Assembly: GCA_017409475.1 (NCBI GenBank)
Contig: JAFQSP010000003.1
Span: 248,001-312,000, forward strand
Direction of reading: 5' to 3'
From: Clostridia bacterium
GTDB taxonomy: Bacteria > Bacillota > Clostridia > Oscillospirales > Acutalibacteraceae
Length of the DNA stretch: 64,000 nucleotides
This document shows, in pieces, positions 25,114 to 34,696 of the stretch. Both the position numbers and the translations under genes were made by a program. The notes below the pieces were generated by a model. The model saw nothing but the letters and a program-made list of their open reading frames with translations, searched no databases and had not been told where the DNA came from. Numbering within the stretch: the stretch's first letter is position 1; the number at the start of each line of letters is the position of its first letter.

Positions 25114-25890
25114 TTAATAAATCAAGGCTTCCAATTGTCGCGTAGAATTTATAACCTCATCAAAATTTTCATATGCATTATTATAGACTTCGACCATTTT
25201 CGTTGCATTCTTTATTGTATCCGAATAATTTAAAAAGGATTTAAAATCAAAGTTGCCTTTCAGAGGAAGCATGCAGTCCAATTTATTATTATGATCGCTC
25301 AAATGAATATGCTTCAAGCTATCACCCATCGCATCAGCCATTTGATAAATATCAACTCCGGAGCGAACACATTGTTTAACATCCAAAACAAAATTAGCCT
25401 TTTCACCAAGATATCTTTTCATATGCGAAATAAAGGTCGGCGAACTGCTTCTAAACTGGTTGACATTCTCCTGCGCAAGCTTAACGCCTACCTCAATTCC
25501 CCTATTATATATTGTTAAAAAGCGCTCAAAGTACACTTCGTCACTTATTTTGCCCGTTAGCCTTCCGCCATGAATTATTGCATAATCAGCTTGAAGAACC
25601 GCACCCGCATCAAAAAGACTGTCAACAAACGGAAGACAATCATCAAAACGACGCTCATAATCAGAAAAAATTAAATACGGTTCATAGGAGCAAAAATAGG
25701 AATGAACCGCAACGATTTTCATTTTATACAAATCGGCAATCTTCTTTATTTTGCTTAAAAATCTAACGTTTGTTTCTGACTGGCTATTAAAAAATATTTC
25801 AATTTGATTAACACCGTTTTTTGCAAGATATTCGACCGATTTTTCGGTTAAATTCGGATAAAAACACGCGGTAGAAACTCCAACTGACAT
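25114..25890 (-). CDS. Sugar phosphate isomerase/epimerase-like TIM-barrel protein
   Basis: A 258-residue protein of the AP endonuclease family 2 / xylose isomerase-like TIM-barrel superfamily. It opens SVGVSTACFYPNLTEKSVEYLAKNGVNQIEIFFNSQSE, a strand-helix start seen in these epimerases. Candidate metal ligands are E31, H66 (VAVHSYF), H107 (AIIHGG), D168 (FVLDVKQC), H195-H198 (HIHLSDH) and E233 (MVEVYNN). The substrate cannot be inferred. It appears monocistronic between the xpt promoter region and a divergent small gene. Confidence 0.8.
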   Translation of the reverse strand: MSVGVSTACFYPNLTEKSVEYLAKNGVNQIEIFFNSQSETNVRFLSKIKKIADLYKMKIVAVHSYFCSYEPYLIFSDYERRFDDCLPFVDSLFDAGAVLQADYAIIHGGRLTGKISDEVYFERFLTIYNRGIEVGVKLAQENVNQFRSSSPTFISHMKRYLGEKANFVLDVKQCVRSGVDIYQMADAMGDSLKHIHLSDHNNKLDCMLPLKGNFDFKSFLNYSDTIKNATKMVEVYNNAYENFDEVINSTRQLEALIY

Positions 25891-25963
25891 TATATTACTC
25901 CCGTTCCAAATTGTTTGTATTGAAATTAATCATTATAAAATGTAAAAATTAATTGGTGATTAA

Positions 25964-26209
25964 ATGAATAAGATTATTAAATATATTAACAAAATACACG
26001 ACTTAACATACATATTCTTTGTAATATCTGTTACGGCCGCTATTATATCAATTTCACTTTCGATTTATTATACATCACAAGCCAATAATTTTTCAAACCC
26101 AATATTTTACCTGCGGGTTGGCAGCGAATTATTAATAAGCGCAAAAGATATAATAACTGAAGCATGTATATACAGTATAGTAATTGAGTTTATGTTAAGA
26201 AATAAATAA
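25964..26209 (+). CDS. Small predicted membrane protein, unknown
   Basis: An 81-residue protein I do not recognise. It has two hydrophobic segments (about 15-36 and 60-76) separated by a polar stretch with SQANNFSNPIFYLRVG, and a basic C-terminal tail MLRNK. GGTG lies about 6 bases before the ATG, and a very strong bidirectional terminator starts at its stop codon, both of which support a real gene. It is the only plus-strand gene between 14.6 and 30 kb. Confidence 0.55.
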   Translation: MNKIIKYINKIHDLTYIFFVISVTAAIISISLSIYYTSQANNFSNPIFYLRVGSELLISAKDIITEACIYSIVIEFMLRNK

Positions 26210-26242
26210 AAAGGTTGCAACTCGCAACCTTTTTATTTATTT
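26200..26242. terminator. Bidirectional terminator between convergent genes
   Basis: A perfect 19-base stem (26200-26218/26224-26242) with a 5-base loop. It overlaps the stop of the gene ending at 26209 and the 3' end of the gtrA-like gene. Confidence 0.92.
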
Positions 26243-26707
26243 AAATATAAACAGTTTTTTACTAAGGTAATTCCAGATTGTAACAAGGAAAGTTGCGGTA
26301 ATTTTACCAAGCGAGTCAGATTCAAGGAACAAAGAATTAAAGCGCGAAAGATCAATCATTTCGTATAAATACATGAATACTCCTGTAAAAACAACAGTAA
26401 GTATCAAGCCAATAATGCTCGAAAGTATAAATAAAATAAGCGCTTTTGCACCTTTTCCGTTCTCTCGCTGATAATCAGCTGTAAAAACAAAAATTCGAAG
26501 CAAGAAATAATTTACAATTACTCCAACACAGTAACCGATTATATTAGCAGCCGTAGTTAAAACGGTATGCTCTCCACCATCTTGACCGAATATAATTCTA
26601 TTAAAAATCAAAAAGGCAATATAATCGATTGCAAACGAAATTAAACCGACAATAACAAACTTGACGGTTTCGATAAATATGCTTTTACACTTATTGGATA
26701 CTGCCAA
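26237..26707 (-). CDS. GtrA-family membrane protein
   Basis: A four-helix GtrA-like protein (156 residues) with FVIVGLISFAIDYIAFLIFNR at the first helix (residues 17-37), ANIIGYCVGVIVNYFLLRIFVF and the final WNYLSKKLFIFK, the classical GtrA ending. GtrA proteins help translocate lipid-linked sugars or modify surface glycans. Start is TTG at 26707 with GGGAG 8 bases upstream, one base after the PHP gene's stop. Last gene of the DRTGG/hydrogenase-like operon; whether it belongs functionally is unclear. Confidence 0.85.
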   Translation of the reverse strand: MAVSNKCKSIFIETVKFVIVGLISFAIDYIAFLIFNRIIFGQDGGEHTVLTTAANIIGYCVGVIVNYFLLRIFVFTADYQRENGKGAKALILFILSSIIGLILTVVFTGVFMYLYEMIDLSRFNSLFLESDSLGKITATFLVTIWNYLSKKLFIFK

Positions 26708-26708
26708 G

Positions 26709-27404
26709 TTAACATCTCCCGTTACCTAAATACTCAATAAGACACCGCGCGGTATTTTTCTCTAATTCAATAAACCGCCCTTTTTCTGATATATTTTCTA
26801 AATAATGCGCATCTGAATTTTGAATCGATGGATAGTTATAGTTTTCGGGTTTACCGGACCTGCTAACCTCGATAAAATCAAAATTGCATTCGGGTACAAT
26901 TTCGCCTAAGACAGCGATTATACTGTATGAATCCCTATTCACATGGGCAGGTATGGCAACACCGCCGAATGAATTAACAACTTCCTTAACATCCATAATA
27001 CTGATATCACACGAATTGATAAGAAGCATGTCCACTTCGTCGATTATTTCGTCATTTTCATTCATTACATATTGATGACCGAAAATATCAGCTTCGTTAG
27101 GAATCTTCATAAGCCGTTCATATACATACTTATCAAACTTTTCAGCCGATTCTAAATCAGGAAAAAGGCAAACAACGTGAATATCCTCCGACGTTGTAAG
27201 CTCCATTCCGGGAACAACCGTTAATCCTACTTCTTCCCCGACCTTAATAGCAGCCGAACAATTTCTGCAAGTGTTATGGTCGGTAACCGCAATAATATCA
27301 AGTTCATTCAACTTTGCCATGTTGACAATATTATTTGGCGTCATATCATTATCACCGCATGGACTCAGTGAAGAATGAATGTGCAAATCGTAATATAACC
27401 TCAT
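26709..27404 (-). CDS. PHP-domain metal-dependent phosphoesterase
   Basis: PHP domain protein of 231 residues. It starts with the metal site DLHIHSSLSPCGDNDMTP, has ITDHNTCRNC (second motif), VVPGMELTT (third), IPAHVNRDSYS and the C-terminal NSDAHYLENI. All four PHP motifs are present, so a metal-dependent phosphoesterase is expected. The substrate is unknown. It overlaps the DRTGG gene by four bases; PHP-DRTGG-hydrogenase-like clusters recur in Clostridia near HydABC. Confidence 0.9.
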   Translation of the reverse strand: MRLYYDLHIHSSLSPCGDNDMTPNNIVNMAKLNELDIIAVTDHNTCRNCSAAIKVGEEVGLTVVPGMELTTSEDIHVVCLFPDLESAEKFDKYVYERLMKIPNEADIFGHQYVMNENDEIIDEVDMLLINSCDISIMDVKEVVNSFGGVAIPAHVNRDSYSIIAVLGEIVPECNFDFIEVSRSGKPENYNYPSIQNSDAHYLENISEKGRFIELEKNTARCLIEYLGNGRC

Positions 27405-27742
27405 TTTATCAATTTGTCAATATCCACGCATAATTCAAATTGTGGAATATCGGTTTGAATTACAGGAATATCGTGCTCATCAGCCTTAATTTTGGCGTCA
27501 TCGTCGAGGACTGAATTTTCAGCCAAAACGATGCAGGAAATGTCAGCCAAGACGGCAACAGCAACTGCATTTACATTACCCATTACAGTTACCCAAGCTG
27601 AATTTTCGCCGGCTCGTCCCATTACCCAGCTTAAAAGGTCGCCGCAATAACCGCATTCAACAATATTATCGAGTCCGCCTTCACCGGCTAATAATTTTGC
27701 TCCGAGAGCTTCTTTTAATTCGTTGACAGTCAAATTATTCAC
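27401..27742 (-). CDS. DRTGG-domain protein 1
   Basis: A 113-residue single-domain protein of the DRTGG type (a domain found in CBS-containing inorganic pyrophosphatases and phosphotransacetylases). Conserved-looking parts are VNELKEALGAKLLAGEGGLDN, WVTVMGN, and CIVLAENSVLDDDAKIKADEHDIPVIQT. Start is GTG at 27742 with AAGG upstream, inside the end of the upstream gene (8-base overlap). Probably a small-molecule-binding or partner subunit for the hydrogenase-like protein. Function unproved. Confidence 0.78.
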   Translation of the reverse strand: MNNLTVNELKEALGAKLLAGEGGLDNIVECGYCGDLLSWVMGRAGENSAWVTVMGNVNAVAVAVLADISCIVLAENSVLDDDAKIKADEHDIPVIQTDIPQFELCVDIDKLIK

Positions 27743-29063
27743 TTTCCTTTATATCATCGATGTTATCAGCTCTACCCTCGCCTAAATTCATACCTAAAAG
27801 GGACATTTGCTTTGCAAAATGCTGAACCTGGTCGCGCATAATGAAAACGCAATCATTTTCATTCGAATAACCGAGTGCCACATCCTCAGCAAAGGTTTTG
27901 CAACTAGGTGAGCCGCATGCTCCGCAATCAAGTCCGGGCAATTTCTTTTCAATTCCGTCAATTTTTTGCATTATGGCTAACGCTTCAAATAGGTTGTCAG
28001 AAAGTTTCATGCCCTCTACGGAATTAAGCTCACAATTAAACAGCATTTCCTTCGGTATATCGTCTTTTTCAAGGTGATTAGTCGAAACAGGCAAATATTT
28101 TCTTAAAATTTGGGTACGAGCCTTTGCCATAAATGGATTTTTTACCGTAAGAACGCCACCGACACAACCCGCGCTACAAGCTCTTAATTCAACAAAATGC
28201 AGACGCTTGAACTTCTTTTCTTCAATTTCCTCAAGTACGTTCGTGGCGTTATTTATTCCGTCAGCTGAAAGATAGTGAGACGACATGAGCGCAGCTGATT
28301 CGCCGCCGTCAATGGCCCAGCTTACACCTATTAAACCTGAATTTGCGATAGGCTCAACCTTTTCGAGCTTTTCCATCGTTGCAACAAGCTGATGATAAAC
28401 CTCACAAATACCGATTACACCATCAATGTCAGTTTCGCCGTCAATAATCGGATTTTTTGATTCGGTAACCTCGGCTGTACAAGGAGATATGTAAAAAACA
28501 CCAATTTTATTGGAATCAAGCCCTGTTTTATTTATAGCTTCCTCTCGAGCCATTTTAGCCGCAATATGCATGGGCGATTTTATCGGTAAAACATGACTGC
28601 ACAAATCAGGAAATTTAAGCTGAATTAACTTCACGACAGCGGGACAAGCCGATGAAATTACGGGATATTCATAGTTTCCTGCATTCATATATTTTCTTGT
28701 CGCTTCTGAAACAAGTTCGGCTGCACGTGATGTTTCAAAAACATCGTCAAATCCAATTTTTTTAAAAGCGGTCATAACGTAATCCAAATCATCCAAATTA
28801 CGTATTTGACCGAATATGGTTGGAGATAAAAGCGCCACCTTATGTTCATAACCATCCATAACATTAAGACGGTCATAAATCGGCTTCATCGCATGGGTTG
28901 GACAAACTCTAATACATTCGCCACAATCAATGCAAAGCTCTTTTAATATCTTCGCTTTTCCCGCACGTACACGAATTGCCCCTGTAGGACAGCATTTTAT
29001 ACAGTTAATACAGCCGGTACATTTATCTGTATCAAGTTGAACCGCATGGTATATTTTCTCCAT
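27735..29063 (-). CDS. Divergent [FeFe]-hydrogenase-like protein with C-terminal Fe-S domain
   Basis: A 442-residue iron-sulfur protein. Residues 1-60 form a 2[4Fe-4S] ferredoxin (CTGCINCIKCCP; CIDCGECIRVCP). A hydrogenase large-subunit-like domain follows, with four H-cluster-type cysteines kept: C140 in SSACPAVVK, C195 in SPCTAEVTESK, and C296/C300 in ELRACSAGCVGG. The L1 motif lacks the TSCxPxW of catalytic enzymes. A C-terminal [4Fe-4S] domain (C380-x2-C383-x4-C388...C405, as in corrinoid Fe-S proteins) replaces the usual end. I read it as an HsfB-like, probably sensory or electron-transfer relative of hydrogenase rather than the main H2 enzyme. Confidence 0.82.
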   Translation of the reverse strand: MEKIYHAVQLDTDKCTGCINCIKCCPTGAIRVRAGKAKILKELCIDCGECIRVCPTHAMKPIYDRLNVMDGYEHKVALLSPTIFGQIRNLDDLDYVMTAFKKIGFDDVFETSRAAELVSEATRKYMNAGNYEYPVISSACPAVVKLIQLKFPDLCSHVLPIKSPMHIAAKMAREEAINKTGLDSNKIGVFYISPCTAEVTESKNPIIDGETDIDGVIGICEVYHQLVATMEKLEKVEPIANSGLIGVSWAIDGGESAALMSSHYLSADGINNATNVLEEIEEKKFKRLHFVELRACSAGCVGGVLTVKNPFMAKARTQILRKYLPVSTNHLEKDDIPKEMLFNCELNSVEGMKLSDNLFEALAIMQKIDGIEKKLPGLDCGACGSPSCKTFAEDVALGYSNENDCVFIMRDQVQHFAKQMSLLGMNLGEGRADNIDDIKESE

Positions 29064-29080
29064 AATTACAGCCCCTTATT

Positions 29081-29506
29081 TTATGTAAAATTCACCTTCA
29101 TATAAACAGTAGTACCTACACCGATTTCTGTATCAATCTTCATTTCGTCGGTATACTTCTTTATATTAGGTAGGCCCATTCCTGCGCCAAAGCCGAGCGC
29201 TCTTATATGATCCCTTGCTGTTGAATACCCTTCCTGCATGGCAAGTTCAATATCTTTAATACCCGGTCCCTTATCTTTGAGCCAAATTTCGATACAAGTA
29301 GGAGAAATTGCAGCTTCGATTACCCCACCGTTTGCGTGAATAACCATGTTAATCTCGCCTTCATAAACGGCTATCGAAACACGACGGACAATTTCCATAT
29401 CTATTCCAAGTTTTTTAAGTGTTCTCTTTATAGCGCCGGAGGCTTCGCCCGCATGTGTAAAATCGTCAGCCGATACATCGTACGAAAGTCTTACCGCTTC
29501 ACTCAT
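29081..29506 (-). CDS. RsbW-like ATP-binding protein (anti-sigma/serine kinase type)
   Basis: A 141-residue GHKL ATPase. The N box is VSIAVYEGEINMVIHANGG, the G1 box DKGPGI, and the G2 region FGAGMGLPNIKKY; it has no dimerisation or sensor domain, like SpoIIAB/RsbW anti-sigma kinases. ATG at 29506 overlaps the upstream stop (ATGA); an in-frame TTG at 29509 is also possible, with GGAGG in reach of both. In this cluster it may phosphorylate or sequester a partner in response to the hydrogenase-like protein. No sigma factor or STAS protein is nearby. Confidence 0.82.
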   Translation of the reverse strand: MSEAVRLSYDVSADDFTHAGEASGAIKRTLKKLGIDMEIVRRVSIAVYEGEINMVIHANGGVIEAAISPTCIEIWLKDKGPGIKDIELAMQEGYSTARDHIRALGFGAGMGLPNIKKYTDEMKIDTEIGVGTTVYMKVNFT

Positions 29507-29853
29507 CAACCGCAGCCTCCCTTAAGTCCGTTCTGATATAAAAGACCACAAGCAGTAAACATTCTATGCGGTGTAGTCATTAAAACAATACCTCTATCCT
29601 TTGCAAGAGCAATAATTGTATCGTCGGGCTGCTTGCCACGAACAAATACAACGCACGGCATATCCATCATTTCGGCCGTTCTTACAACCTGAGGATTAAC
29701 AAGTCCGGTTAAAAGAACAGATTGATCCTTTACGTAAGCGAGAACATCACTCATCATATCGGAGCCACAAGCCGAATTTATTTCGGTATCAATAAGATTT
29801 TCGCAGCAGATGCATTCAGCATCTAATATTTTTTTAACATCTGAGACAAGCAT
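29506..29853 (-). CDS. DRTGG-domain protein 2
   Basis: A 115-residue DRTGG-type protein and first gene of the operon. Visible parts: MLVSDVKKILDAECIC, GSDMMSDVLAYVKDQSVLLTGLVNPQVVRTAEMMDMPCVVFVRG and ALAKDRGIVLMTTPHRMF, with a C-terminal GGCG. It is related to the protein at 27401-27742 but clearly different in sequence, so the operon codes two DRTGG proteins flanking the ATPase and hydrogenase-like genes. GGAGG precedes the ATG. Confidence 0.78.
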   Translation of the reverse strand: MLVSDVKKILDAECICCENLIDTEINSACGSDMMSDVLAYVKDQSVLLTGLVNPQVVRTAEMMDMPCVVFVRGKQPDDTIIALAKDRGIVLMTTPHRMFTACGLLYQNGLKGGCG

Positions 29854-29881
29854 GTTTAAACCTCCAAACCTAATTTATCAT

Positions 29882-29910
29882 ATTATATCACCAAATTATC
29901 CTATATTCAA
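29882..29910 (-). promoter_or_regulatory. Promoter of the DRTGG/hydrogenase-like operon
   Basis: Minus-strand TTGAAT (29910-29905) and TATAAT (29887-29882), spacer 17 bases, about 28 bases before the first ATG. No Rex-like site was seen here. Confidence 0.7.
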
Positions 29911-29958
29911 GGTGTTATTTTTTACGAACTGCACAAGCAAAAATAGTAATATTTATTA

Positions 29959-29987
29959 TTGCCAAAATCAGAGTGATAGGTTATAAT
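29959..29987 (+). promoter_or_regulatory. Promoter of the gltX-glnS operon
   Basis: TTGCCA (29959-29964) and TATAAT (29982-29987), spacer 17 bases. The upstream GTG at 29973 lies within the promoter, so it cannot be the gltX start. Confidence 0.7.
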
Positions 29988-30014
29988 ATTCTGTTAGAAA
30001 AGGAGTTGTTTCGT

Positions 30015-31679
30015 TTGATGACTGAAAATCAAAGAATTGCAGAACTAATATTCGGAAAACTTAATAAAAGTGCTGACGATTATGAAATAGAATATCCCGC
30101 TATTGAGTTAAAAGAAGGCCAACGTATCACACGAATTGCTCCAAGCCCTACGGGTTATCTTCATTTAGGAGTTTTATTTACCGCGCTCATTAACCGTAGA
30201 ACTGCTGACGCAACCGATGGCATGTTTTATCTTCGTATTGAGGATACCGACGCAAAGCGTGAGGTTGACGGCGGTATGGCTGATATTATTAACGGTCTTG
30301 TTCACTTTGGCGTTAATATCGACGAGGGATACGTTTCACCCACCGAGACGAAAGGAAACTATGGTCCTTATAAGCAAAGTGAACGCGGTGACATTTATCA
30401 CGTATATGTTAAAAAGCTTATGGAGGAAGGATATGCATATCCCTGCTTCTGTACCGAGCAAAAGCTTGCCGATAATCGTACTATTCAGGAATCGAATAAA
30501 GAAAGGACAGGCTATTACGGAAAATATGCATTTTGCCGTAATTTAAGCTTCGACGAGATTAAGGCAAAAATTGATAATGGCATGCCTTATGTTGTACGTC
30601 TTCGTTCACCAGGTGACGAAAATAGAAGAATCACATTTGATGACGGAATAAAGGGTAAAATCGAAATGCCCGAAAATGACGAGGACTTTGTATTACTTAA
30701 ATCCGACGGTATCCCGACATATCATTTCGCTCATGCTGTTGATGACCATTTAATGCGAACAACCCACGTAATTCGCGGTGACGAATGGATTTCATCAGTA
30801 CCTAAGCATATTCAGCTATTTAAATTACTCGGCTTCAAGGTACCTAAATATTGTCACGTTTCGCCGATTATGAAGGAAGAAAACGGTTCAAAGAGAAAGC
30901 TTTCGAAAAGAAAAGACCCTGAAGCAGCCGTTCATTTTTATGCTGAGCAGGGTTATCCCGCCGATTCGGTTACCGAATATCTGCTTACAATAGCAAATTC
31001 CGATTTTGAAGATTGGCGTCGTGCTAATTCTTCCCTTTTGAACAAGGAATTTAAGCTTAATTTAAAAAAGATGAGCGTATCAGGTGCCCTTTTTGATATT
31101 GTTAAGTTAAACGACGTAAGCAAAAACGTTATTTCAAAATTCACTGCCGAACGTGTCGTTTCCGAGCTTCTCGAATGGGCAAAAAAATATGATACCGATT
31201 ACTATGCTTTACTTTCGAGAGATATTGAGTTTACTAAAAATATTTTCAATATTGACCGTGACACTCCGAAGCCGAGAAAAGATATTGCAAAATGGAACGA
31301 AGCAAAGGAATATTCAGCTTATTTCTTTGACGAATTGTATCATAATAATTATGAACTACCAGAAAAGCTTAATGCATCGCATGCAATAAACATTCTCACC
31401 GAATATCTTTCGGTTTATGACGAAAACGATAGTAAGGAAGAATGGTTTAACAAGATTAAGGAAATTTGTCCTAAGTGTAATTTCTGTCCCGATGTTAAGG
31501 AATATAAGAAAAATCCCAATAGCTATAATGGTCACGTTGGCGATGCCGCAACCATCATCAGAGTTGCGATTACAGGAAGAACAAACAGTCCCGATCTTTG
31601 CTCAATAATGGCTTTAATCGGTAGCGAAAAGGTACTTAAGCGTATTAACGATGCCATCGCACATTTTAAAGAGGTGTAA
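30015..31679 (+). CDS. gltX: Glutamate-tRNA ligase, divergent form
   Basis: Class I aminoacyl-tRNA synthetase charging tRNA with glutamate. The catalytic HIGH-type motif is in [15 protein letters not shown] and the KMSKS-type motif is KRKLSKRKD; a YPCFCTE segment corresponds to the zinc-binding insertion. Compared with standard GluRS the protein carries about 40 extra N-terminal residues before the Rossmann fold and reads [12 protein letters not shown] instead of the usual ALFNWLFAR-type stretch, so it belongs to a divergent group. Start TTG at 30015 (AGGAG 9 bases upstream) or ATG at 30018. glnS follows after 2 bases. Confidence 0.88.
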   Translation: MMTENQRIAELIFGKLNKSADDYEIEYPAIELKEGQRITRIAPSPTGYLHLGVLFTALINRRTADATDGMFYLRIEDTDAKREVDGGMADIINGLVHFGVNIDEGYVSPTETKGNYGPYKQSERGDIYHVYVKKLMEEGYAYPCFCTEQKLADNRTIQESNKERTGYYGKYAFCRNLSFDEIKAKIDNGMPYVVRLRSPGDENRRITFDDGIKGKIEMPENDEDFVLLKSDGIPTYHFAHAVDDHLMRTTHVIRGDEWISSVPKHIQLFKLLGFKVPKYCHVSPIMKEENGSKRKLSKRKDPEAAVHFYAEQGYPADSVTEYLLTIANSDFEDWRRANSSLLNKEFKLNLKKMSVSGALFDIVKLNDVSKNVISKFTAERVVSELLEWAKKYDTDYYALLSRDIEFTKNIFNIDRDTPKPRKDIAKWNEAKEYSAYFFDELYHNNYELPEKLNASHAINILTEYLSVYDENDSKEEWFNKIKEICPKCNFCPDVKEYKKNPNSYNGHVGDAATIIRVAITGRTNSPDLCSIMALIGSEKVLKRINDAIAHFKEV

Positions 31680-31681
31680 TA

Positions 31682-33352
31682 ATGGAAGAGATAATTAAAG
31701 AACAAGGTAATTTTATAGAAGAATTTGTAAAAGCCGACCTTTCGGAAGGCGTATATAAATGTGTTCAAACACGTTTTCCGCCTGAACCAAACGGATATCT
31801 TCATATCGGTCACGCAAAGGCTATTTGCATAGATTTCGGTATTGCTGATAAGTTTGGTGGTACCTGCAACCTCCGTCTTGACGACACAAATCCGTCAAAA
31901 GAAGATGTTGAATACGTTGATTCAATTATGGAGGATATTAAATGGCTCGGCTTTAACTGGGATAATGTTTATTACGCTTCTGATTATTTCGACTTTATCT
32001 ATGAATGCGCTATAAAGCTGATCAAAAAAGGGCTTGCATACGTTTGTGACCTTTCTGCTGACGAAATTCGTGAATATCGCGGTACGCTCACCGAAGCAGG
32101 AAAAAATAGTCCCTATCGTGATCGTTCGGTTGAAGAAAACCTCGACCTTTTTGAAAGAATGACAAAGGGCGAATTTGAAAACGGCGAAAGAGTTCTCCGT
32201 GCAAAAATTGATATGTCATCGCCCAACCTTAATATGCGTGACCCGGTAATTTACCGAATAATGAAGGTTCCACATCATCGTGCCGGTGACAAATGGGTTG
32301 TATATCCGATGTATGATATGGCTCACCCACTCTCTGATGCAAGAGAAGGTGTAAGCCACTCTCTATGCTCGCTTGAATTTGAAAATCATAGACCGCTTTA
32401 CAATTGGTTCCTTGAAAAATGCGACATTGAAACTCCGCCGAGACAGATTGAATTCGCACGCATGAACGTTAATTACACATTAACAAGTAAAAGAAAGTGC
32501 TTAAAGCTCGTTAATGACGGGCTTGTCGTTGGTTGGGACGATCCGCGAATGGCTACCATTTGCGGTATGAGAAGACGTGGCTATCCCGCTGAGGCTATTC
32601 GTGATTTCTGCGATAAAATCGGCGTATCAAAGGCATTCAGCGTAATCGATATAGCACTCCTTGAATCATGTGTACGTGATAACCTTAATATAAATGCCGA
32701 AAGAGCTATGGCTGTTCTTCGTCCTGTTGAGGTAGTAATTGATAACTATCCCGACAATCTCGTTGAAGAAATTGAGGTTGAAATTAATCCGAATAAGCCG
32801 GAGCTTGGCACAAGAAAGACTTATTTTTCAAAGAATATCTTTATCGAAGCTGATGATTTCTGTGAAGAGCCGCCTAAGGGATATTTTAGACTATGTCCCG
32901 AGCGTGAGGTTCGCTTGAAGGGTGCATATTTTGTTAAATATGTTTCCTGTGAGAAGGACGAAAACGGTAATATTACAAAAATTCACTGCACATATGATCC
33001 CGAAACAAAGGGCGGAAACGCTCCTGACGGACGTAAGGTTAAAGGAACAATTCACTGGGTTAGCAAAGAAAATTCTGTTGATGCAACGGTTAATCTCTAT
33101 GACCGACTTTTCCTTGTTGAAAATCCGTCTGATGAAGACGCTAATGGTGAGTTTTCGAGCAATCTTAACCCCGAATCACTCACCGTACTTACCGGTTGTA
33201 AGATAGAAAAAGATTTAGCTTCCTCAAGCCCTGAAAAGAAATATCAGTTTATGCGCCAGGGCTATTTCTGTGCGGATACAACGTCTACAAGTGAATGTCC
33301 TGTTTTTAACAGAACCGTCGCTTTAAAGGATTCTTGGGCAAAGAAAAAATAA
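31682..33352 (+). CDS. glnS: Glutamine-tRNA ligase
   Basis: Charges tRNA-Gln directly. The 556 residues show [18 protein letters not shown] (HIGH) with the Gln-type [43 protein letters not shown], and the KMSKS-type [12 protein letters not shown]. The C-terminal anticodon-binding beta-barrels are present (to [19 protein letters not shown] and beyond); no YqeY domain is fused. Most Firmicutes make Gln-tRNA by transamidation, so GlnRS presence implies acquisition in this lineage. Its GAGGTG RBS lies at the end of gltX. Confidence 0.95.
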   Translation: MEEIIKEQGNFIEEFVKADLSEGVYKCVQTRFPPEPNGYLHIGHAKAICIDFGIADKFGGTCNLRLDDTNPSKEDVEYVDSIMEDIKWLGFNWDNVYYASDYFDFIYECAIKLIKKGLAYVCDLSADEIREYRGTLTEAGKNSPYRDRSVEENLDLFERMTKGEFENGERVLRAKIDMSSPNLNMRDPVIYRIMKVPHHRAGDKWVVYPMYDMAHPLSDAREGVSHSLCSLEFENHRPLYNWFLEKCDIETPPRQIEFARMNVNYTLTSKRKCLKLVNDGLVVGWDDPRMATICGMRRRGYPAEAIRDFCDKIGVSKAFSVIDIALLESCVRDNLNINAERAMAVLRPVEVVIDNYPDNLVEEIEVEINPNKPELGTRKTYFSKNIFIEADDFCEEPPKGYFRLCPEREVRLKGAYFVKYVSCEKDENGNITKIHCTYDPETKGGNAPDGRKVKGTIHWVSKENSVDATVNLYDRLFLVENPSDEDANGEFSSNLNPESLTVLTGCKIEKDLASSSPEKKYQFMRQGYFCADTTSTSECPVFNRTVALKDSWAKKK

Positions 33353-33359
33353 AAAACAT

Positions 33360-33387
33360 TTGATTTTATATCAATATGTGATAGAAT
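33360..33387 (+). promoter_or_regulatory. Promoter for murA
   Basis: TTGATT (33360-33365) and TAGAAT (33382-33387), spacer 16 bases, about 50 bases before the murA start. Confidence 0.55.
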
Positions 33388-33435
33388 AAATTAGATTGCA
33401 AATTCTAATTACATCATATTTTAGGGGTGCAAATT

Positions 33436-34692
33436 TTGGAAAAGCTGGTTATTAACGGCAAAAATTGCCTACAAGGCGAGATCAGTATTAGCGGTGCAAA
33501 AAACGCTGCTGTTGCAATAATTCCTGCTGCAATTCTTTCTGACGGTATATGCCGTATTGAAAATTTGCCTGATATAAGTGACGTCAACGAGCTTATCGCT
33601 ATTTTAAGTGAGCTCGGTGCCGGCGTTAAACAAATAAATAATTCAACCATTGAAATTGACTCATCGACAATATCATCATATATTGTCCCTGCCGAAAAAA
33701 GCAGAAAACTTAGAGCCAGCAGCTACCTAATGGGCGCTATGCTTGGACGTTTTTCAAAGGCAAAGGTAGCCCCTCCCGGAGGCTGCGACTTCGGTGTTAG
33801 ACCCATTGACCAGCATATCAAGGGATTTGAACTGCTTGGTTCAAATGTCACTATTGCCGATAATATGGTTAATATCGACGCAAAAAAGCTCGTTGGAAAT
33901 CAAATTTATTTAGATGTTGTATCGGTTGGAGCAACCGTAAATATTATGCTTGCTGCTGTAAAAGCGCAAGGCCTTACAGTAATCGAAAACGCTGCAAAAG
34001 AGCCACATATTGTTGACTTAGCTAACTTTTTATTATCAATGGGTGCTGATATTCGCGGTGCAGGTACCGATACAATTAAAATTCGTGGTGTATCCCATCT
34101 TCACGGTACAACCTACAGCATTATTCCTGACCAAATCGAAGCAGGAACATATATGGCTGCTGTTGTTGCTGCATCGGGTGACGTTATTATTAAGAATGTT
34201 ATCCCAAAACACCTCGAATCAATCACAGCAAAGCTTGTTGAAATGGGCGCAACTATCGATGACCTTGACGACGCCTTACGTGTAAGGAGCAACGGAAAGA
34301 TTCACCGTTGTAATATTAAAACTATGCCCCATCCCGGTTTTCCGACGGATATGCAGCCTCAGATTGCAACAGTTTTGACCGTTGCCGATGGCAAAAGTAT
34401 AATTACCGAAAGCATATGGGACAACCGTTTTAAATACGCTGAACAGCTAACAAAGCTTGGCGCATTTATAAAGGCTGAGGGTAAAAAAGCGGAAATTTAC
34501 GGAGTAGAAAGCCTTTCGGGAAACACAGTAAAGGCAACCGATTTACGTGCAGGTGCCGCTATGGTTATTGCCGGTCTTATTGCAAAAGGTCAAACCGTAA
34601 TCGAGGATATTCATCATATCCAACGCGGTTATGAGAAAATTGTAGAAAAGCTTTCAAATGTCGGCGCAGATATTAAAATAATTAATGAATAA
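33436..34692 (+). CDS. murA: UDP-N-acetylglucosamine 1-carboxyvinyltransferase
   Basis: First committed enzyme of peptidoglycan precursor synthesis; adds enolpyruvate to UDP-GlcNAc. About 418 residues with the ISGAKNAAVAIIPA start, catalytic cysteine in APPGGCDFGVRPID (near C117, the fosfomycin target), and the C-terminal DLRAGAAMVIAGL and HIQRGYE segments. The TTG at 33436 gives the normal MEKLVING start and has AGGGGTG 6 bases upstream; a GTG at 33427 is inside that ribosome binding site. Confidence 0.96.
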   Translation: MEKLVINGKNCLQGEISISGAKNAAVAIIPAAILSDGICRIENLPDISDVNELIAILSELGAGVKQINNSTIEIDSSTISSYIVPAEKSRKLRASSYLMGAMLGRFSKAKVAPPGGCDFGVRPIDQHIKGFELLGSNVTIADNMVNIDAKKLVGNQIYLDVVSVGATVNIMLAAVKAQGLTVIENAAKEPHIVDLANFLLSMGADIRGAGTDTIKIRGVSHLHGTTYSIIPDQIEAGTYMAAVVAASGDVIIKNVIPKHLESITAKLVEMGATIDDLDDALRVRSNGKIHRCNIKTMPHPGFPTDMQPQIATVLTVADGKSIITESIWDNRFKYAEQLTKLGAFIKAEGKKAEIYGVESLSGNTVKATDLRAGAAMVIAGLIAKGQTVIEDIHHIQRGYEKIVEKLSNVGADIKIINE

Positions 34693-34696
34693 ATAT

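Noticed and set aside
29854..30014. T-box leader ahead of gltX-glnS
   Set aside because: The interval between promoter and start is under 30 bases and has no T-box sequence or terminator.
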